From Perca fluviatilis (taxonomy: Eukaryota > Chordata > Actinopteri > Perciformes > Percidae): 64,000 nucleotides of DNA. The DNA is taken from assembly GCF_010015445.1 (NCBI RefSeq), contig NC_053119.1, positions 25,211,883-25,275,882 of the forward strand, in the 5' to 3' direction. The translations under genes and the position numbers were made by a program. This document shows positions 1 to 11,514 of this stretch, piece after piece. The notes under the pieces were generated by a model. That model searched no databases. It was given only the letters and a program-made list of their open reading frames with translations, and was not told where the DNA came from. Numbering within the stretch: position 1 is the stretch's first letter; each line of letters opens with the position of its first letter.

Positions 1-789
1 TTTGCAGTTTCAGAAAACAATTCCGCCACAGACCAGGAAAAACCTGGTCTAAAGTCAGTGGCGCGTTATTCAGATGATATTTTAGGGGCGCATGCTTGGC
101 CGTAATGTAGAGTGTGCACACCGCGCATACACTTTGCTTCTTTCATCTCACAGACCCAGCAGTTCCCATTTTTGCAAACCATACATAAATACAAGGAAAA
201 ATATGACCTTGTTTTACACAACATTTCCATGAATCATGGATGTGTTGATGACATAAATGAGGAAATATTAGAGGACTTAAGGAGATGTGATGTTGAACTG
301 CATGTGCCGATGCCACCCAAACGCGCAGCGCAGCAGCAGTACGGGAGAGGAGAGACAGAAGAGCTGCATTGTCTATAGTGAGGTAATCCCAGTCTAATGT
401 TAGAATACATTGCAAAAATATCACCATTCAGAAAAATCAAAAGCAAACGTCGGTCTCCTCGGCTGTGAACCGCTCCTTGCGTGCGCCCGTGCATGTATTA
501 AGAGCGTGCACCTAGCAAATCCGCCATTATAATAGCAGTCCGCCATGGAAGAAGCACGCCTGCTTTTAAAGGGAATGTGAGATAACGCTCTGATTGGTTT
601 ATTGCACCTTACGCCCAAACCACACCTATGAGTAATGTAGCTACTTCAGACCAACCCATTTTAGATTTGCTTCGGGCGCAAGAGTCGTTTATCCCGCCGC
701 TATAATAGCAACAGTGCCCGAGATCCGCCCACAAAGCTACTTGCGTTTGGCGTTTGATACTTGCGTTTCAGGTCATTAAAATAGGGCCC
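1..789 (-). mobile_element. PIF/Harbinger-like element, copy 1 (cut by window start)
   Basis: The block ends at 784-789 in GGGCCC preceded by TTAAAATA, and inward it carries the motif ACTTGCGTTTCA. Large parts match, in inverted orientation, the element at 22939-24076: the segment around 1-60 (GACCAGG...CCTGGTC, GTGGCG) and that around 220-300 (CCATGAATCATGGATGTGTTG). The other end lies left of base 1. Assignment to PIF/Harbinger rests on the GGGCCC-starting termini and apparent 3-bp target sites of the sister copies, and is inference. Small ORFs here look like chance ORFs within the repeat. Confidence 0.6.
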
Positions 790-3189
790 CAAATCTCCTT
801 GGAGAGAATAGTTTCACATTGGGTTAGCTCCTCCAAGAGAGGGCAGAATAGACCCAATTTCCCTTCCTTTGTCCTTTTTGGTTCATCAGATAAGACTGAA
901 ACCAGGATACCCCTCCCATTCCACCCTCGGCTCTAGTGAGGCCCCTCTATAGTGGGCATGAATAACAAGAGGTCACGCAACCCAGGGATGAGATCATAGC
1001 ATGTTACATAATCCCCAGCGAGGTTTAAAAACAGATTGGGTACAAAGAAACACATTTCTATTACTACTTTTTTTTCCCCCTCTTTTAGTGTTAACTAAGA
1101 GGCAAGGCGAGCACAGTGGTGGGTAAAGGTTTCAATGATATTTATCGCACCATGCCCAGGCTCTTCTGATTTCACGTATTAAGCATGACTTTAAAAACAC
1201 GATACACATTTTGAAACTTCCAACAAGGAAGCCCATTAACTGCAAGCCATCAACCTCTTATAGCCAGCTTGTGGCCAACAGTATGGGTTACTGTTGGCTA
1301 CAAGCTGCTGTTTTGGTTGTGCTTTTTAGATTGAAATAACTAAGTCTCGATTAAATGTAAAACGTCAGTAGTTGCATATCAAATTGATGCTTTCTAAGCA
1401 ACATACTGTATCTAAAATAAATAAATGTTCTTTAGTAGACAAACCGTGATGTCTAATTTTCACTTTCACAAGTTTAAAACTGCGAATGGAAACGCTCACA
1501 AAAGAGGGTTAAGTAGCAATGGGGACTGGCTCAAATGAGTAGTTTTGTTCGACCTTGACCAAAACAGGTATTCATTAACAAAGAGAGCTTTTCTGATCAA
1601 TGACTATCTGGCATGTACAGCACCAGAGCTGTGCTGAAAAAAAAAACTAGATTAAAAAACATGTAAGTTATAGGTAAAACCCAATGTAACAGTATTGACT
1701 TATACCTAATGCTGTTTAGAAAGGACTGTAGAAAAGAATTTTACTGCCTTGTAGTTGCATGACAAAGTCAGTCATATTATCGTGTTGTTGCTTGTGAAGT
1801 CTTGCAAAATTACATCAAAGCAACGCTTTGACTGCGAAACTAACTGCCAATTTCTGCAATGGTAGAGTGATGATTTGGACCCATTCTTATACATTTTTTT
1901 TGCTATGCAAATGTGTTGAAGGTGAACTTACTGTGTATGTGTGATGGTTCACTAGGGTTTTAACTAAAGTGTGCATCTTCTCAAATGACCAGTTGGACTA
2001 CAACATAGTCCTCTTTTACAATGGACTCAATTTCAGCCATAATGGGTTGCTTAAATTGCCCGAAGACCCTTTCTCCTATCTAAGCCTGTCCTAGGTGGCA
2101 GTAGAGTTTGTTTGTGTGCCGTTGTGCATGGGAGCACTGCCTCGTTCCCTTTTTAATATTCTACTCAACCTCTGCCAGTCTTTCAGGGGCTTTTTTTTTG
2201 CCTTCACTGTCAGTAGGGCTGTAAATGGTCAGTGTGAAAAGCACATGCCAACCAGCTACAAAAATGGTATCTATGGCGTCATCGTCAAGTGTCCACTGTA
2301 GGCTGCTGTTGACTTGACTTCCTCTTGAATTTATACGGGATACTCCTAATACATTCTCACTAGCAAATATTGTGGGTTTTGCAAAACTTAGCATTTAGAA
2401 TCTTTTTTTTTTTTTTTTATGTTGTCCAATCTCATGTGTATAATATTTGCTTGCTCTGTGTTTTTATAAGCATTCAAATTATAAGTCACATATGAACTCT
2501 GTGCTGTACTTTCTTTTTCATGTGGTGTAATCATTAGTCAATGTGGTCCTCTCAGGTTAGCTGGGGGATTTCCAAGTTGCGTCAGTCTCTCCACAAACAA
2601 ATACTCCTATCAGGGGGAGAGAGAGGAGAGGAGGAGCTAGTGTGCTAGAGGAAATAAAAAGATACAGCTCAGAGAGGGACATGGAGAAAATAGCTGTGGG
2701 GCCCAGACTGTTCCCGGCTACATGTTGAGGTCAGAGGCAGCTGGTCCAGACAAAAGACTGGATGTGTGTGGGTAGGTGGACCCCTGTGCACCGAACTGGA
2801 ACCAGAGCGCTTCAAGCAGGCGCACCTGATACCTGCCCCTCCCACCTCTTTCAAAGCTTTGACCAAAATTAATTGGTGAAAAAAATAATCCGGGGCTAAT
2901 CTTTCAGTACAGTGTGATTCCCTTTTTCTTTACCTTTTCTCTTTTCCCTGTCTATCAATAATCAGTGTAGCAGTCTGCAGGATCCTGACCCAAATCATAT
3001 CGTCACTTCCCCTTCTACCTTCATGAAACAGCAGTGATTTGATGTATTAGAAATATAATGCATGTGGGAAATGTAGCAGTTTGAGAAACGCCCCCTCTCA
3101 TGTCTAACAGGCCAATCTGATATAATTGATTTAATGAAAGAGTAATGATTCTTAGTAGTAGTATCGACCCTTTGCTTTTTTATTAAGGG

Positions 3190-3503
3190 AAAAAAATTCC
3201 ACTAATTAACCCTGACAAGGCACACCTGTGAAGTGAAAACCATTTCAGGTGACTACCTCATGAAGCTCATTGAGAGAACACCAAGGGTTTGCAGAGTTAT
3301 CAACAAAAGCAAAGGGTGGCTACTTTGAAGAATCTAAAATATAAGACATGTTTTCAGTATACTTTTTTTGTTTTAGTACATAATTCCATATGTGTTCATT
3401 CATAGTTTTGATGCCTTCAGTGAGAATCTACAATGTAAATAGTCATGAAAATAAAGAAACACATTGAATGAGAAGGTGTGTCCAAACTTTTGGCCTGTAC
3501 TGT
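3190..3503 (+). mobile_element. Tc1/mariner-like transposon, 3' terminal fragment
   Basis: The segment starts near AATTAACCCTGACAAGGC and runs to CCAAACTTTTGGCCTGTACTGTA, the typical right inverted terminus of a fish Tc1 family, next to TA. Frame 1 from about 3260 reads like the extreme C-terminus of a Tc1 transposase (LMKLIERTPRVCRVINKSKG). Only the last 0.3 kb is present, with no left terminus and no DDE domain, so this is a dead, 5'-truncated copy inside a pdhx intron. Confidence 0.75.
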
Positions 3504-3609
3504 ATGTCACAAAGTGGAGCCAGGCAGCCAGAGTTTTCTTATGTTGTGTATATAGTGTGGTGTTTCGGGTGTTTTATTTTGTATATAGTGTGGTGTTTTG
3601 GTTTGCCTG

Positions 3610-4030
3610 GCACAGAACGGAAGACTCCTCCCAGCGCACCTGAGGCAGATCTCATCAGGAGAGATGCTGGAGGAACGCTGAACGCGCTCCAACACACCGG
3701 GAGCGCATTTTGATAATGAATGGCTGAGACACAAGGAGGAAAGAGGAGCAGATAGAGAGCGAAAAAGAAACGTTGGGGACGCTACAGGAGTGCAGGACGG
3801 AGCACAGATAGACGGGCAGGACAGCGGAGCCGGAGCCGGAGGACAGCTGTGGATGTTTGGCGGATCGGCGCATTGGCGTTGTGCGAGTGCGATTTGGGCA
3901 AAAATAGAAAATCGGATTTCAACCAGTCTATAGAGAAAGGGACTACAGTCTTTACCCTTTTCTGTTTGAGGGAGGGGGGGAAGAGGGCCAGCAGCACGCA
4001 ACGTCCACTCTGCTTTTCCCGGCGCCAACG
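3610..4030. other. CpG-rich block of unknown nature in pdhx intron
   Basis: Directly after the Tc1 fragment the sequence becomes GC- and CpG-rich (ACGCTGAACGCGCTCC, GGAGCCGGAGCCGGAGG, GGCGGATCGGCGCATTGGCG, CCCGGCGCCAACGCGG), unlike the AT-rich intron on both sides. It could be a 5' UTR or first exon of a transcript, an alternative promoter, or the 5' region of a retroelement. The ORFs crossing it have no recognisable domain. Confidence 0.35.
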
Positions 4031-4891
4031 CGGATATGCAGCCTACAAGATTTACATTACTGTATTAACAGAATTGTGATGCACAGTACTAGTAAATAAA
4101 TAGAAGCAGAACTGCAGCAAACTATATTGCACACTAAATATTAAAACGGAGAATATTGCACAGAATGTGAAGTATTGCACTACACTACAGGGTCCAGTTT
4201 AATAACAAAGGGTCCATGTGTCAGACACTTTACTATGTTGTGGCCACAAGATAGTATCTTGAGGCCACGAGATAGTCATAATTACATTTTTTTGACAAAG
4301 TGGGACCAGGGGGGCTCCGTACAAATGCTTTATTGCAGTTGCAAAATATTTCACAAGAGGCTGGGATGCATTTGTTCCCAAGTGTGAATGAACATGTTAA
4401 TATCTTGAATATTTAATCTTCTCCGGACATAATATTCTGTGAGCCAGTGCTCTAATGTGTTTAGTTTTGAACCGTGTCAGTTTGCATTGACTACCATAGT
4501 GGTTTAGGTATATTTACAGCTTATTGCCCCATTTCACCCCCACCACCCCTCCTCTCCCTCTATCTCATTATGGAAAATAGCAAGTGACCAACTCACAAGT
4601 GTAACTCCAGAGTTGCTCCTGTTTACTATGTAACAGTGTATAAAATATGCCAACCTAGACGTACATTAATACCAATCATTAGTGAAGCCTATACACAGGA
4701 ATTCTTTTTTGATTGGGCAACATCAATGCAGACGTGTCATCAGAAAGTGGGCAGTTATACCGTATTTGGGTTTTGGGTCAGACCTGTCAGATTTTTGTGG
4801 AAATGATTGTGCACATTTCATTGCATGACAATATTCAAATGACTATATAAAACAATGCCTGAATATTATTTATACATTTCTACTTTAACAG

Positions 4892-5057
4892 AGATGCATT
4901 AAATCTCTTGAAGACTTCTCCTGCCCCCAAAGCATCCCCAGCCATGGCTGCCCCAGCTGCCCTGAGTCCTGTCCTCACCCCGGCAGCTGCCCCTCCACCC
5001 CCAGGCAGCAGACCCAACATACCTCCTCTCTCTGTACCAGGGAAACCAGGAGCACCG
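4892..5057 (+). CDS. pdhx: pdhx exon: end of E3-binding domain and linker
   Basis: The acceptor is TACTTTAACAG at 4881-4891 and the donor is ACCG|GTGAGC at 5057/5058. The first base completes a codon from the previous exon; then DALNLLK closes the peripheral subunit-binding domain, followed by an Ala/Pro-rich flexible linker (APKASPAMAAPAALSPVL...PAAAPPPPGSRP). It ends in phase 0 with PGKPGAP, matching the linker just before GTFTEIP of the next exon. Linker composition is typical of E2/E3BP proteins. Confidence 0.9.
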
Positions 5058-5556
5058 GTGAGCACTCCGCACCCAATCTCTCTCTCACAAACACACTTCC
5101 TCATCCCGTTGTCTGTTTTGTGCTAGGAAACTAAAAGATGTCATCCGCCACAGACACTTAACATCTTCCAACGTTTGGCTTGTCATTGGGTCATTGATAG
5201 TTTTTGGTGTCACAGTCCTGTAGTCATATATTAAATTAATGATAGCTCAATTTCTTTTGGTGTGCCTACCACAAGCATCCAACAAACGGGTCATATCTTT
5301 ATTTACAAATTCCATTCTTGTCGGGGTTTTTTTTGCACCATATTAAATGTTATCTTCATTAGTGTGTTTGTGCGCTGTAAAATATGACCTATTGATTACA
5401 TTACATTGTTAACCCCATGCATTTTTGAGTAACTGATGGCAGCTGAGATATGTCTGACTACCCCCCTTTCCTGCATGCATGTCCCTCTCAAAATGCCATT
5501 TTCTCCTCATTATTATCATTTATTTACCTCCCACTGCCTCCACTTGTCCTCCTAAG

Positions 5557-5704
5557 GGCACTTTCACAGAGATCCCAGCCACAAATGTCCGCCGTGTGAT
5601 TGCTCAAAGACTAACGCAATCGAAGACCACCATCCCCCACGCGTATGCCTCAGTTGACTGCGACATGGCTGCCGTCATGCATCTCCGCAAAGACTTGGCC
5701 AAAG
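5557..5704 (+). CDS. pdhx: pdhx exon: start of inner core domain
   Basis: The acceptor is CTCCTAAG at 5556 and the donor is AAAG|GTAAAA at 5704/5705 (phase 1). It encodes [20 protein letters not shown]...[26 protein letters not shown], the opening of the catalytic-like acetyltransferase fold shared by E2 proteins. The order and spacing of R-R-V-I-A-R-L and HAYA are those of vertebrate PDHX. Confidence 0.95.
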
Positions 5705-6337
5705 GTAAAAACGCACAACTTTGAGGGAGTGTGTACACACAGGCACTGTTTTTTTTACATGCACGTTAGTGTCATGTCCTTAAGTGAATGTCCGACAGTA
5801 ACATTTGGAAGGATACTTTTCCATGAAGAAGTGGATTTCAGGGTTTTCACATGACTGCTCACTTGACAAAGAGGACAGTCTTTTTTTTCTTTTTTTTTTT
5901 TTATTGAAAGAAGCTCTGGTACATGTTGTCTCAGGGTGGTCATGTACCTCTGGTTCAAACCAACATCTCTCTCCCCCTGTGTCTACGAATAACTCGGCAC
6001 GGTATTCTGAGGGAGAGTTCACATGTTGTAAGGGTTCTGATGAACGTTCAAACAAGGCCAAACCCCTCCAGAGGGCTGAATTCTTACTTTGCACGTGACG
6101 TCACAACTACTGGCTGGCGGGCAAGAACATCATTCTATAACGTATTTTTGTTAGAGGAGTGAATTTGCTCAAGAATCAATTTGGTGGCTGAAAGTCTACT
6201 GTGAAATTTAACACAGGTGTCAGCAAAAGACTGGTTAAAACAAGACAGATAAGAAGAGGTGTTGCAACAATGTTTACAAATATACATTGTAACGCTGGCT
6301 GCACAGATTATGCAGACGCAGACCGCTACGATTGACA

Positions 6338-6338
<1 letters not shown>

Positions 6339-6374
<36 letters not shown>
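6339..6374. repeat. (CA)n microsatellite
   Basis: Uninterrupted AC dinucleotides over about 36 bp, inside the TIR-bounded element. Confidence 0.95.
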
Positions 6375-6376
<2 letters not shown>

Positions 6377-6752
6377 TTAAAATCATACGCTGGACGCTTT
6401 ATTAGTCTTTATACATGGGTTTAGGTAACGATCGGGCTATAATAAGACCACGTCGGTTATGTTATCGCTGACAACCAGGACAATTTCATAGTGGTTGGTG
6501 TAAACCGGGATATTTTAGCGTCCCGACACAGCTTTTGTCGGGACTCAGGACTGTCCCGGTCAAACCGGGACGTCTGGTCACCCTACATGATACATAGCCT
6601 AGTGTTGGCAGGAGGTTTAAAAAAAAAAAAAAAAACTTATCAAGCTGTCATTCGCCGGCAGGCAGGGTGTTCGTATTCAGATGAAGACTTCATCACATGA
6701 CAGAAAAGATTACCAAAAGTTAGTGGGTAGCTAGCTAACTAGTAACACTCAC

Positions 6753-7057
6753 CTTTGCTTTGATTATGAAGATATTCCTGTTTTTCACCTCCCATACAGT
6801 GTTGTTAACCCATCCACTCTTGGAAAAAAAAGATAGCTATCTGTACTTTTGTAGGCTTTCATTTTTTGTGCGGTGTAAGGTGACAGATTCTCTATAAGAT
6901 AGATGTAAATATCTCCAAACTCCAAGTCTGGTAGAGACTTTTCCAGCTTCAAAGCAATGAAAACATCAGCGGGTGCTGTGTATGGATCGCAAGTTCCGAG
7001 TGACATATGGTCTAAATAGTTGATTGATTGTAGTATTGGAAATCTGCAAGGCTGCAA
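6753..7057 (-). pseudogene. broken gene fragment, N-terminal part of a repeat-associated (YqaJ/SWIM-type?) protein
   Basis: On - from 7057 a frame reads ...LEKSLPDLEFGDIYIYLIEN, then SPYTAQKMKAYKSTDSYLFF. The AYKS-x-(D/E)-(A/S)-Y pattern followed by SGWV resembles, from memory, the N-terminal part of repetitive fish proteins carrying a SWIM finger and a YqaJ-like nuclease. The frame is broken at a run of eight A (6824-6831, + strand); the continuation is in another frame and runs to a good-looking donor (AAAG|GTGAGT, GT at 6752-6751). It lies inside the TIR-bounded element, so it is probably mobile-element cargo and not a host gene. The family assignment is weak. Confidence 0.4.
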
Positions 7058-7711
7058 TTCCCGTGGCTGGCCACTGTTCCACTGTATATGTATTGATTGT
7101 TTGTCGCCATTCTATCGGCGTTTCTTGCCCGCCAGGTATCCATGGTAATGACGTCACTGCAAAGTATGAATAGTGGAGGAAACATCCATGTCTGACACTG
7201 ATCATATCTGCTCTTTCTTCAGACCGTACATCACAGTGTAAGGCTGATAAGGCACCCTCAGTTAGTCATACACATAGTTGCTCTAATCTATAATTTGTCA
7301 CATTTGACTAACTGGGTGTCTAGCTTGAAATGGCTCACACCAGTTCATAAAGCAAATATCCGTAAACAAAAACAAAATTTGGTATAAATGGAAGCTGTTT
7401 TCATTGCCAAATCGGGCCAGGGGTGTAACGTGGGTGTGGGGGTGGCAATGGTAGAGACTCTGGAAAAGCATTAAAGGTCTCTGGAGAAATAAAATATGTG
7501 TGAAGGCGATGTGAGGTAATGGAAAATAAATTGGTCCATACATACGGTATCAGTAAAGTAGGCACTGTATGGATGGATTGAGAGCTTAAGTATTTGGAGA
7601 ATAAATAAAATACTAGGACCTATCAGTGTCCTAACCATGTTTTGGCAAGCTGCGCTTTTACTTTCTCAGCCTCACAGACATCCCTAGCAACGGCTATTGA
7701 GCAAACCACAG

Positions 7712-7867
<156 letters not shown>

Positions 7868-8452
7868 GTTAAAGGAAGATTTACACCACAACCGGAGAAA
7901 GGGAACAATGTTCATGTGTCGCAACAGTCACTCAGCATATTGCTACATTCAACCAAGAAACTATCCTTAACGGTTGCTTTTTATGGATTCCTCAAATGTA
8001 ACGTATGCTTACTTTGGGCCATTTTTATGTTGATATAGCAAGAGTGCCTCATCAATTTCCTCTTATTAAACATTTAGTTCCACACACTATCACATAATTG
8101 GCTTTATTTAGCTTAACTTTTCCTAGCTGTCAAACAAACAGTAAATCTCTCTGGGTGCTGTCTCTGTGATGGAGGGAATGGGACGGCCATTCCAAACCTA
8201 TTAGAGAGGTTGTGTGTGTACCGAGGGATTCTCTCCCCGGTTGTTTTTGCGGCATCTCATTGTTCAGGAGCAGCGCGATTTCACGGTTAGCTCGTTAATC
8301 ATCCCGCTCACAGCATTCATAACTGTCTGGTACTGCACTAATGGACATTCGTACAAGTTGGCAGTGATGCCAGGCCAAGCCCGCCTGGCCCACTGGTGTG
8401 ACACTGGGAGAGGAGGGTGGAGCAAATCCTAGTGACTGAGTCATATAGAGAG

Positions 8453-8715
8453 TAGTCTCACATTGCCAAAACTATCTCAACAGCGCTGTGTCAGCGCTGG
8501 GATATGGTCTGGCTACACCACCTATCGATATTTGGGATTGAGGAAAAAAAACGCTCTGGCTTGTTTGTATTACTTTAAACCAATCTGACCGGGGGGGAGC
8601 TAACCCCTGTATGCAGTAACTGTGCTCTTGCAAAAATAGATAGCGGAAGGGGGAGTTACATTGCACCAGATGTCAGGCTGTATCCTGGAAATGTACATCC
8701 GTTGAGCCAGACTAT
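8453..8715 (+). mobile_element. hAT-type MITE (TAGTCT family), copy A
   Basis: The element begins TAGTCTCACATTGCC and ends GAGCCAGACTAT, so the termini are inverted TAGTCT. It is flanked by an 8-bp direct repeat ATAGAGAG (8445-8452 and 8716-8723), the hallmark of hAT insertions. Internally CTCTGGCTTG...ACTTTAAACCAATC matches the copies at 11515-11871 (inverted) and 42542-42981 (same orientation). It has no transposase and is non-autonomous. Confidence 0.75.
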
Positions 8716-8754
8716 ATAGAGAGGGACTGATTCCTATCAGCCGGAGTATAGGTC

Positions 8755-9162
8755 AGCAAGAGTCACAACCATATTTGATAAACATACCATTAGGAAAAGT
8801 CATCATATCGGACCCCACCCATAATCTCAATAACCAGTACATGCCATCTGTTACCGTTAGGGAGGAGATTCCCTTCCCTTTCCCCCGATCCATGTCCACC
8901 TTTGTGCCAGCATCCATCAGACTGTTGAACAAACAATAACCACCCCCCCATCGATCGATCCAGACTTCAACCTGTTCTACCTACCCACCCCTCTACTCCT
9001 ACCCTCAGGGTTTTTAGTTTATTTTAGTATTTAGCATTTATTTATTCTCTGGTATGATTAATACCGACTATGTATTGTTGTACGTTGTGTTTGAATGTGA
9101 CTGACAAACGAAGTTCCCCCACGGGAAAAATTAAGTTATTTTGATTTGATTTGATTTGAATT
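8755..9162 (+). mobile_element. non-LTR retrotransposon (L2/Rex-like) 3' end
   Basis: A frame near 8862-8939 reads PFPFPRSMSTFVPASIRLLN then K-Q-stop, the conserved C-terminal tail of CR1/L2/Rex-type reverse-transcriptase polyproteins. About 220 bp of 3' UTR follow, ending in ACGAAGTTCCCCCACGGG and a tandem (TTTGA)n tail at about 9138-9160, the microsatellite-like end of this LINE type. It is 5'-truncated. Confidence 0.7.
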
Positions 9163-9535
9163 CGAAAGCCGAAGTTGGGAACGTTCAGTGTTCACAGTGG
9201 GGTTGCTCTGTCCAGGTTGGCTATTGTTGGTAATACCAGTTGATAACAACGCATTAGGCTGCATTTCGTGCATACAAACATGTCCACAGATAGAAGTTGG
9301 ACAGTACTTTGTGTACGACTGGTTTAATGAGACACAAACAAGACAGAAGTGCTATTAAACTGTATGTTACTACCGCTTTCACTACTGTTCATGCACGGAG
9401 CAGCCATGTTGGATTTCGAGGTCAGCTTGCTCGTGGTACTGTGAGGGTCTCCGAGTTCCCAACTCGGAAATCCGACTTCAGGGTGCGTTGTTCCCAACTT
9501 GGAAATTCCGACTTCAGAGTACAAATGGAACGCAC
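9163..9535. repeat. unclassified interspersed repeat block
   Basis: It contains repeated and inverted GAAGTTGGGAAC / CGAGTTCCCAACTCGG / TTCCGACTTCAG motifs (about 9171, 9449-9475, 9508-9518). I recognise this as a dispersed fish repeat from general familiarity, but class and exact ends cannot be set from sequence alone. Confidence 0.4.
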
Positions 9536-9690
9536 CATAAGAAATATAGGAGATTTTTCTCCCCCCCCCCTCCCCCCTTATTTGCCATTTGCTAAAGTGT
9601 CACACTTCACAGGTCCTGTGCAGAATAGATGGCCATATGTCCATTAGTTGCTGGAATTAGGCTCACAGACTTTCTTCTTTGTCTTTTCAG

Positions 9691-9749
9691 AACAGATCAA
9701 AGTGTCAGTTAATGATTTCATTATCAAGGCAGCTGCTGTTACACTTAAA
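9691..9749 (+). CDS. pdhx: pdhx small exon (EQIKVSVNDFIIKAAAVTLK)
   Basis: This 59-nt exon lies between GTCTTTTCAG (9681-9690) and AAA|GTAAGT (9749/9750). Joined to the preceding phase-1 G it reads EQIKVSVNDFIIKAAAVTLK, a strongly conserved core-domain helix. The exon is too short to stand out as an ORF but fits the frame exactly. Confidence 0.95.
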
Positions 9750-9914
9750 GTAAGTATAGTTTATAATCACTTCTTTTGTCAATTGTTCATTTAACCTGTT
9801 ATTCGTTATTTATCCCCTGAAAAACCATGTGTATTATAAAAATACACATGGTTTTTCAACTTATATGCCTACAAGTAGCTGGACTTCTATTTATTTCACT
9901 GCTTAACACAGCCT

Positions 9915-9915
<1 letters not shown>

Positions 9916-9965
<50 letters not shown>
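9916..9965. repeat. (CA)n microsatellite
   Basis: About 50 bp of perfect CA repeat in the intron after the 59-nt pdhx exon. Confidence 0.97.
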
Positions 9966-9967
<2 letters not shown>

Positions 9968-11317
9968 GCTCTGTAGTTCATGCTGTAAATTATTTCATCA
10001 TTTGGTCTCTAGATTCTATGTTACTTCTGCAACAAGGTCTCTCTGTTGTCCTCGCTGCTGTCTTATACAGATGGTGAATCAACTGGTTGCCATGCCATTA
10101 TAAGACGAGACTAAATGTTTACTCAGACTGTGTTCATTCTGTTCTCTTTTTTTGTCTTTTTTTTTTTTTTGACATTCTGAGGAAACTCTTAAACCATCCA
10201 TCTCCCTAAGCAGTTTTAGAAAACACAAAATGGATGCTGTAAAGAAAGATACTGTATTTTCATTTGAGGATAGAACAGATATAAATGGAGAAAAATCGAT
10301 CCGGTGCTCTTGTAATTTAGTTATTCCAGCCAGGAATGTCTCTGCAGCATCTGATAGGAACATCCTATCATCTGGGAATATTACATGGAATACACATGGA
10401 ATATTTTATCTGCTTTAGTGAATTTGTGTTGCCTTAAGCATTAACGTGTCATGGGTGCTGGACATTGTACAATGCACACTGTATGAAACGCTGCTATATA
10501 AGGATCAAACAGCAGCTGAGAAACCTGGCTGTTTGGTGTTACAGTAAATGTGAGGAATGTGGAACATTTCCCAGTTAATGTTAGTGTAAAATCCCAAAAC
10601 ACTGCATGGCTCTCTCAGTCTGGACACTATGTCCCACATGGTCAAAATTCCTCTGGATTGGCTTCTACACTTGACTGAGCTATGCAATTCACTTGTGTAA
10701 CACTGTTAACATCAGAAAATTACCAAAAGCAACTGTACTTTGACCAGAGTTTACCTGAACACACCAGGAAGCGGCATCTGAAGCCAGTGTTTTACTTTTC
10801 AAAACAAATGTTGTGCACGCTCATGTGTTCCGCTGTACTTTTTGTAGACTGATGAAACTTTGCTGTGTTCATACACCAATAATTCAGCATAAATATTTTG
10901 TTATTGAGGCTCCACCACAGCAGATTCATCAAGATCAAGATTATTCAGATATATCAGATTATCCATGCATAGATATCTACAGTTTCTTTATATATATGCA
11001 GTAAAACTGTTTTTAGATGTGCTGGCCAGATAGCAAGTGTATACATTCTCAACCAAATTGATTAATGAATTTTCCACATTTACTGTAATATTATGCTTTT
11101 CTTATCATAACTGATTTATTTACATGCTACCAGTCATATTATAGAAAATGACATATTTTTGGTATTGTATCAGACTATGATTTGTATCTTCACACCCATG
11201 AACTGCATGGAAGCACCCTGTAACCAAAGGAGCCAGGTTTTATATCTCTATTTGGCTAGTTATTTTTCACTGTAATAGCTGTGAAAACCTGTGCTGACCT
11301 CTGGTTTTCTATCCTAG

Positions 11318-11476
11318 GAGATGCCAGAAGTGAATGTGACCTGGTCTGGCGATGGACCCCGCGCACTTGATTCAATCCACATTTCAATCGCAGTGGCGAC
11401 TGACAAAGGCCTCATTACCCCCATCATCAAGGATGCTGCAAACAAAGGAGTCCAGGAGATCTCAGCTAATGCTAAG
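11318..11476 (+). CDS. pdhx: pdhx exon: core domain, central part
   Basis: The acceptor is TTTCTATCCTAG at 11317 and the donor is AAG|GTAAAC at 11476/11477; it is phase 0 at both ends. It encodes [15 protein letters not shown]...[34 protein letters not shown], typical of the PDHX/E2 core. A hAT-type MITE sits only 38 bp downstream of the donor (11515-11871). Confidence 0.95.
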
Positions 11477-11514
11477 GTAAACCCTATTCTTGTAATGTCG
11501 TGGTATGTTATGAG

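Larger units (their letters stand above)
790..4891 (+). other. pdhx: pdhx intron sequence (5' end outside window)
   Basis: This stretch precedes the first pdhx exon seen here, which opens inside a codon after a TTTAACAG acceptor, so the sequence must be intron at least close to that site. I looked for an exon encoding the rest of the peripheral subunit-binding domain and did not find one; it is probably left of the window. Contents noticed: a poly-T run near 2403-2420, a Tc1-like 3' fragment at 3190-3503, a CpG-rich block at 3610-4030, and a short piece near 4236-4290 with inverted GTGGCCAC-type motifs seen in fish MITEs. Confidence 0.6.
6085..7166. mobile_element. TIR-bounded DNA element, about 1.08 kb
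   Basis: The two ends mirror each other: TACTTTGCACGTGACGTCA at 6085 and, on the complement of 7148-7166, TACTTTGCAGTGACGTCA. Further inward CTGGCGGGCAAGAA is also inverted (about 6112-6127 versus 7121-7136). The 8 bases outside are TGAATTCT (6077-6084) and TGAATAGT (7167-7174), 6 of 8 identical, which would fit an aged 8-bp target duplication. It holds a (CA)n tract (6339-6374), a second repeat end of GTCACCCTA type (about 6583-6591) and a broken coding fragment on -. Superfamily is unresolved (hAT-like or KDZ-like are possible). Confidence 0.55.

Noticed and set aside
3507..4028. 173-codon ORF on - strand
   Set aside because: It covers the CpG-rich block; Ser/Pro-rich composition without motif, probably chance lack of stops in GC-rich DNA.
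1..4891. upstream pdhx exon (rest of the subunit-binding domain)
   Set aside because: I scanned for a GIFTKE-like coding exon ending in a GT donor and found none; presumed outside the window.
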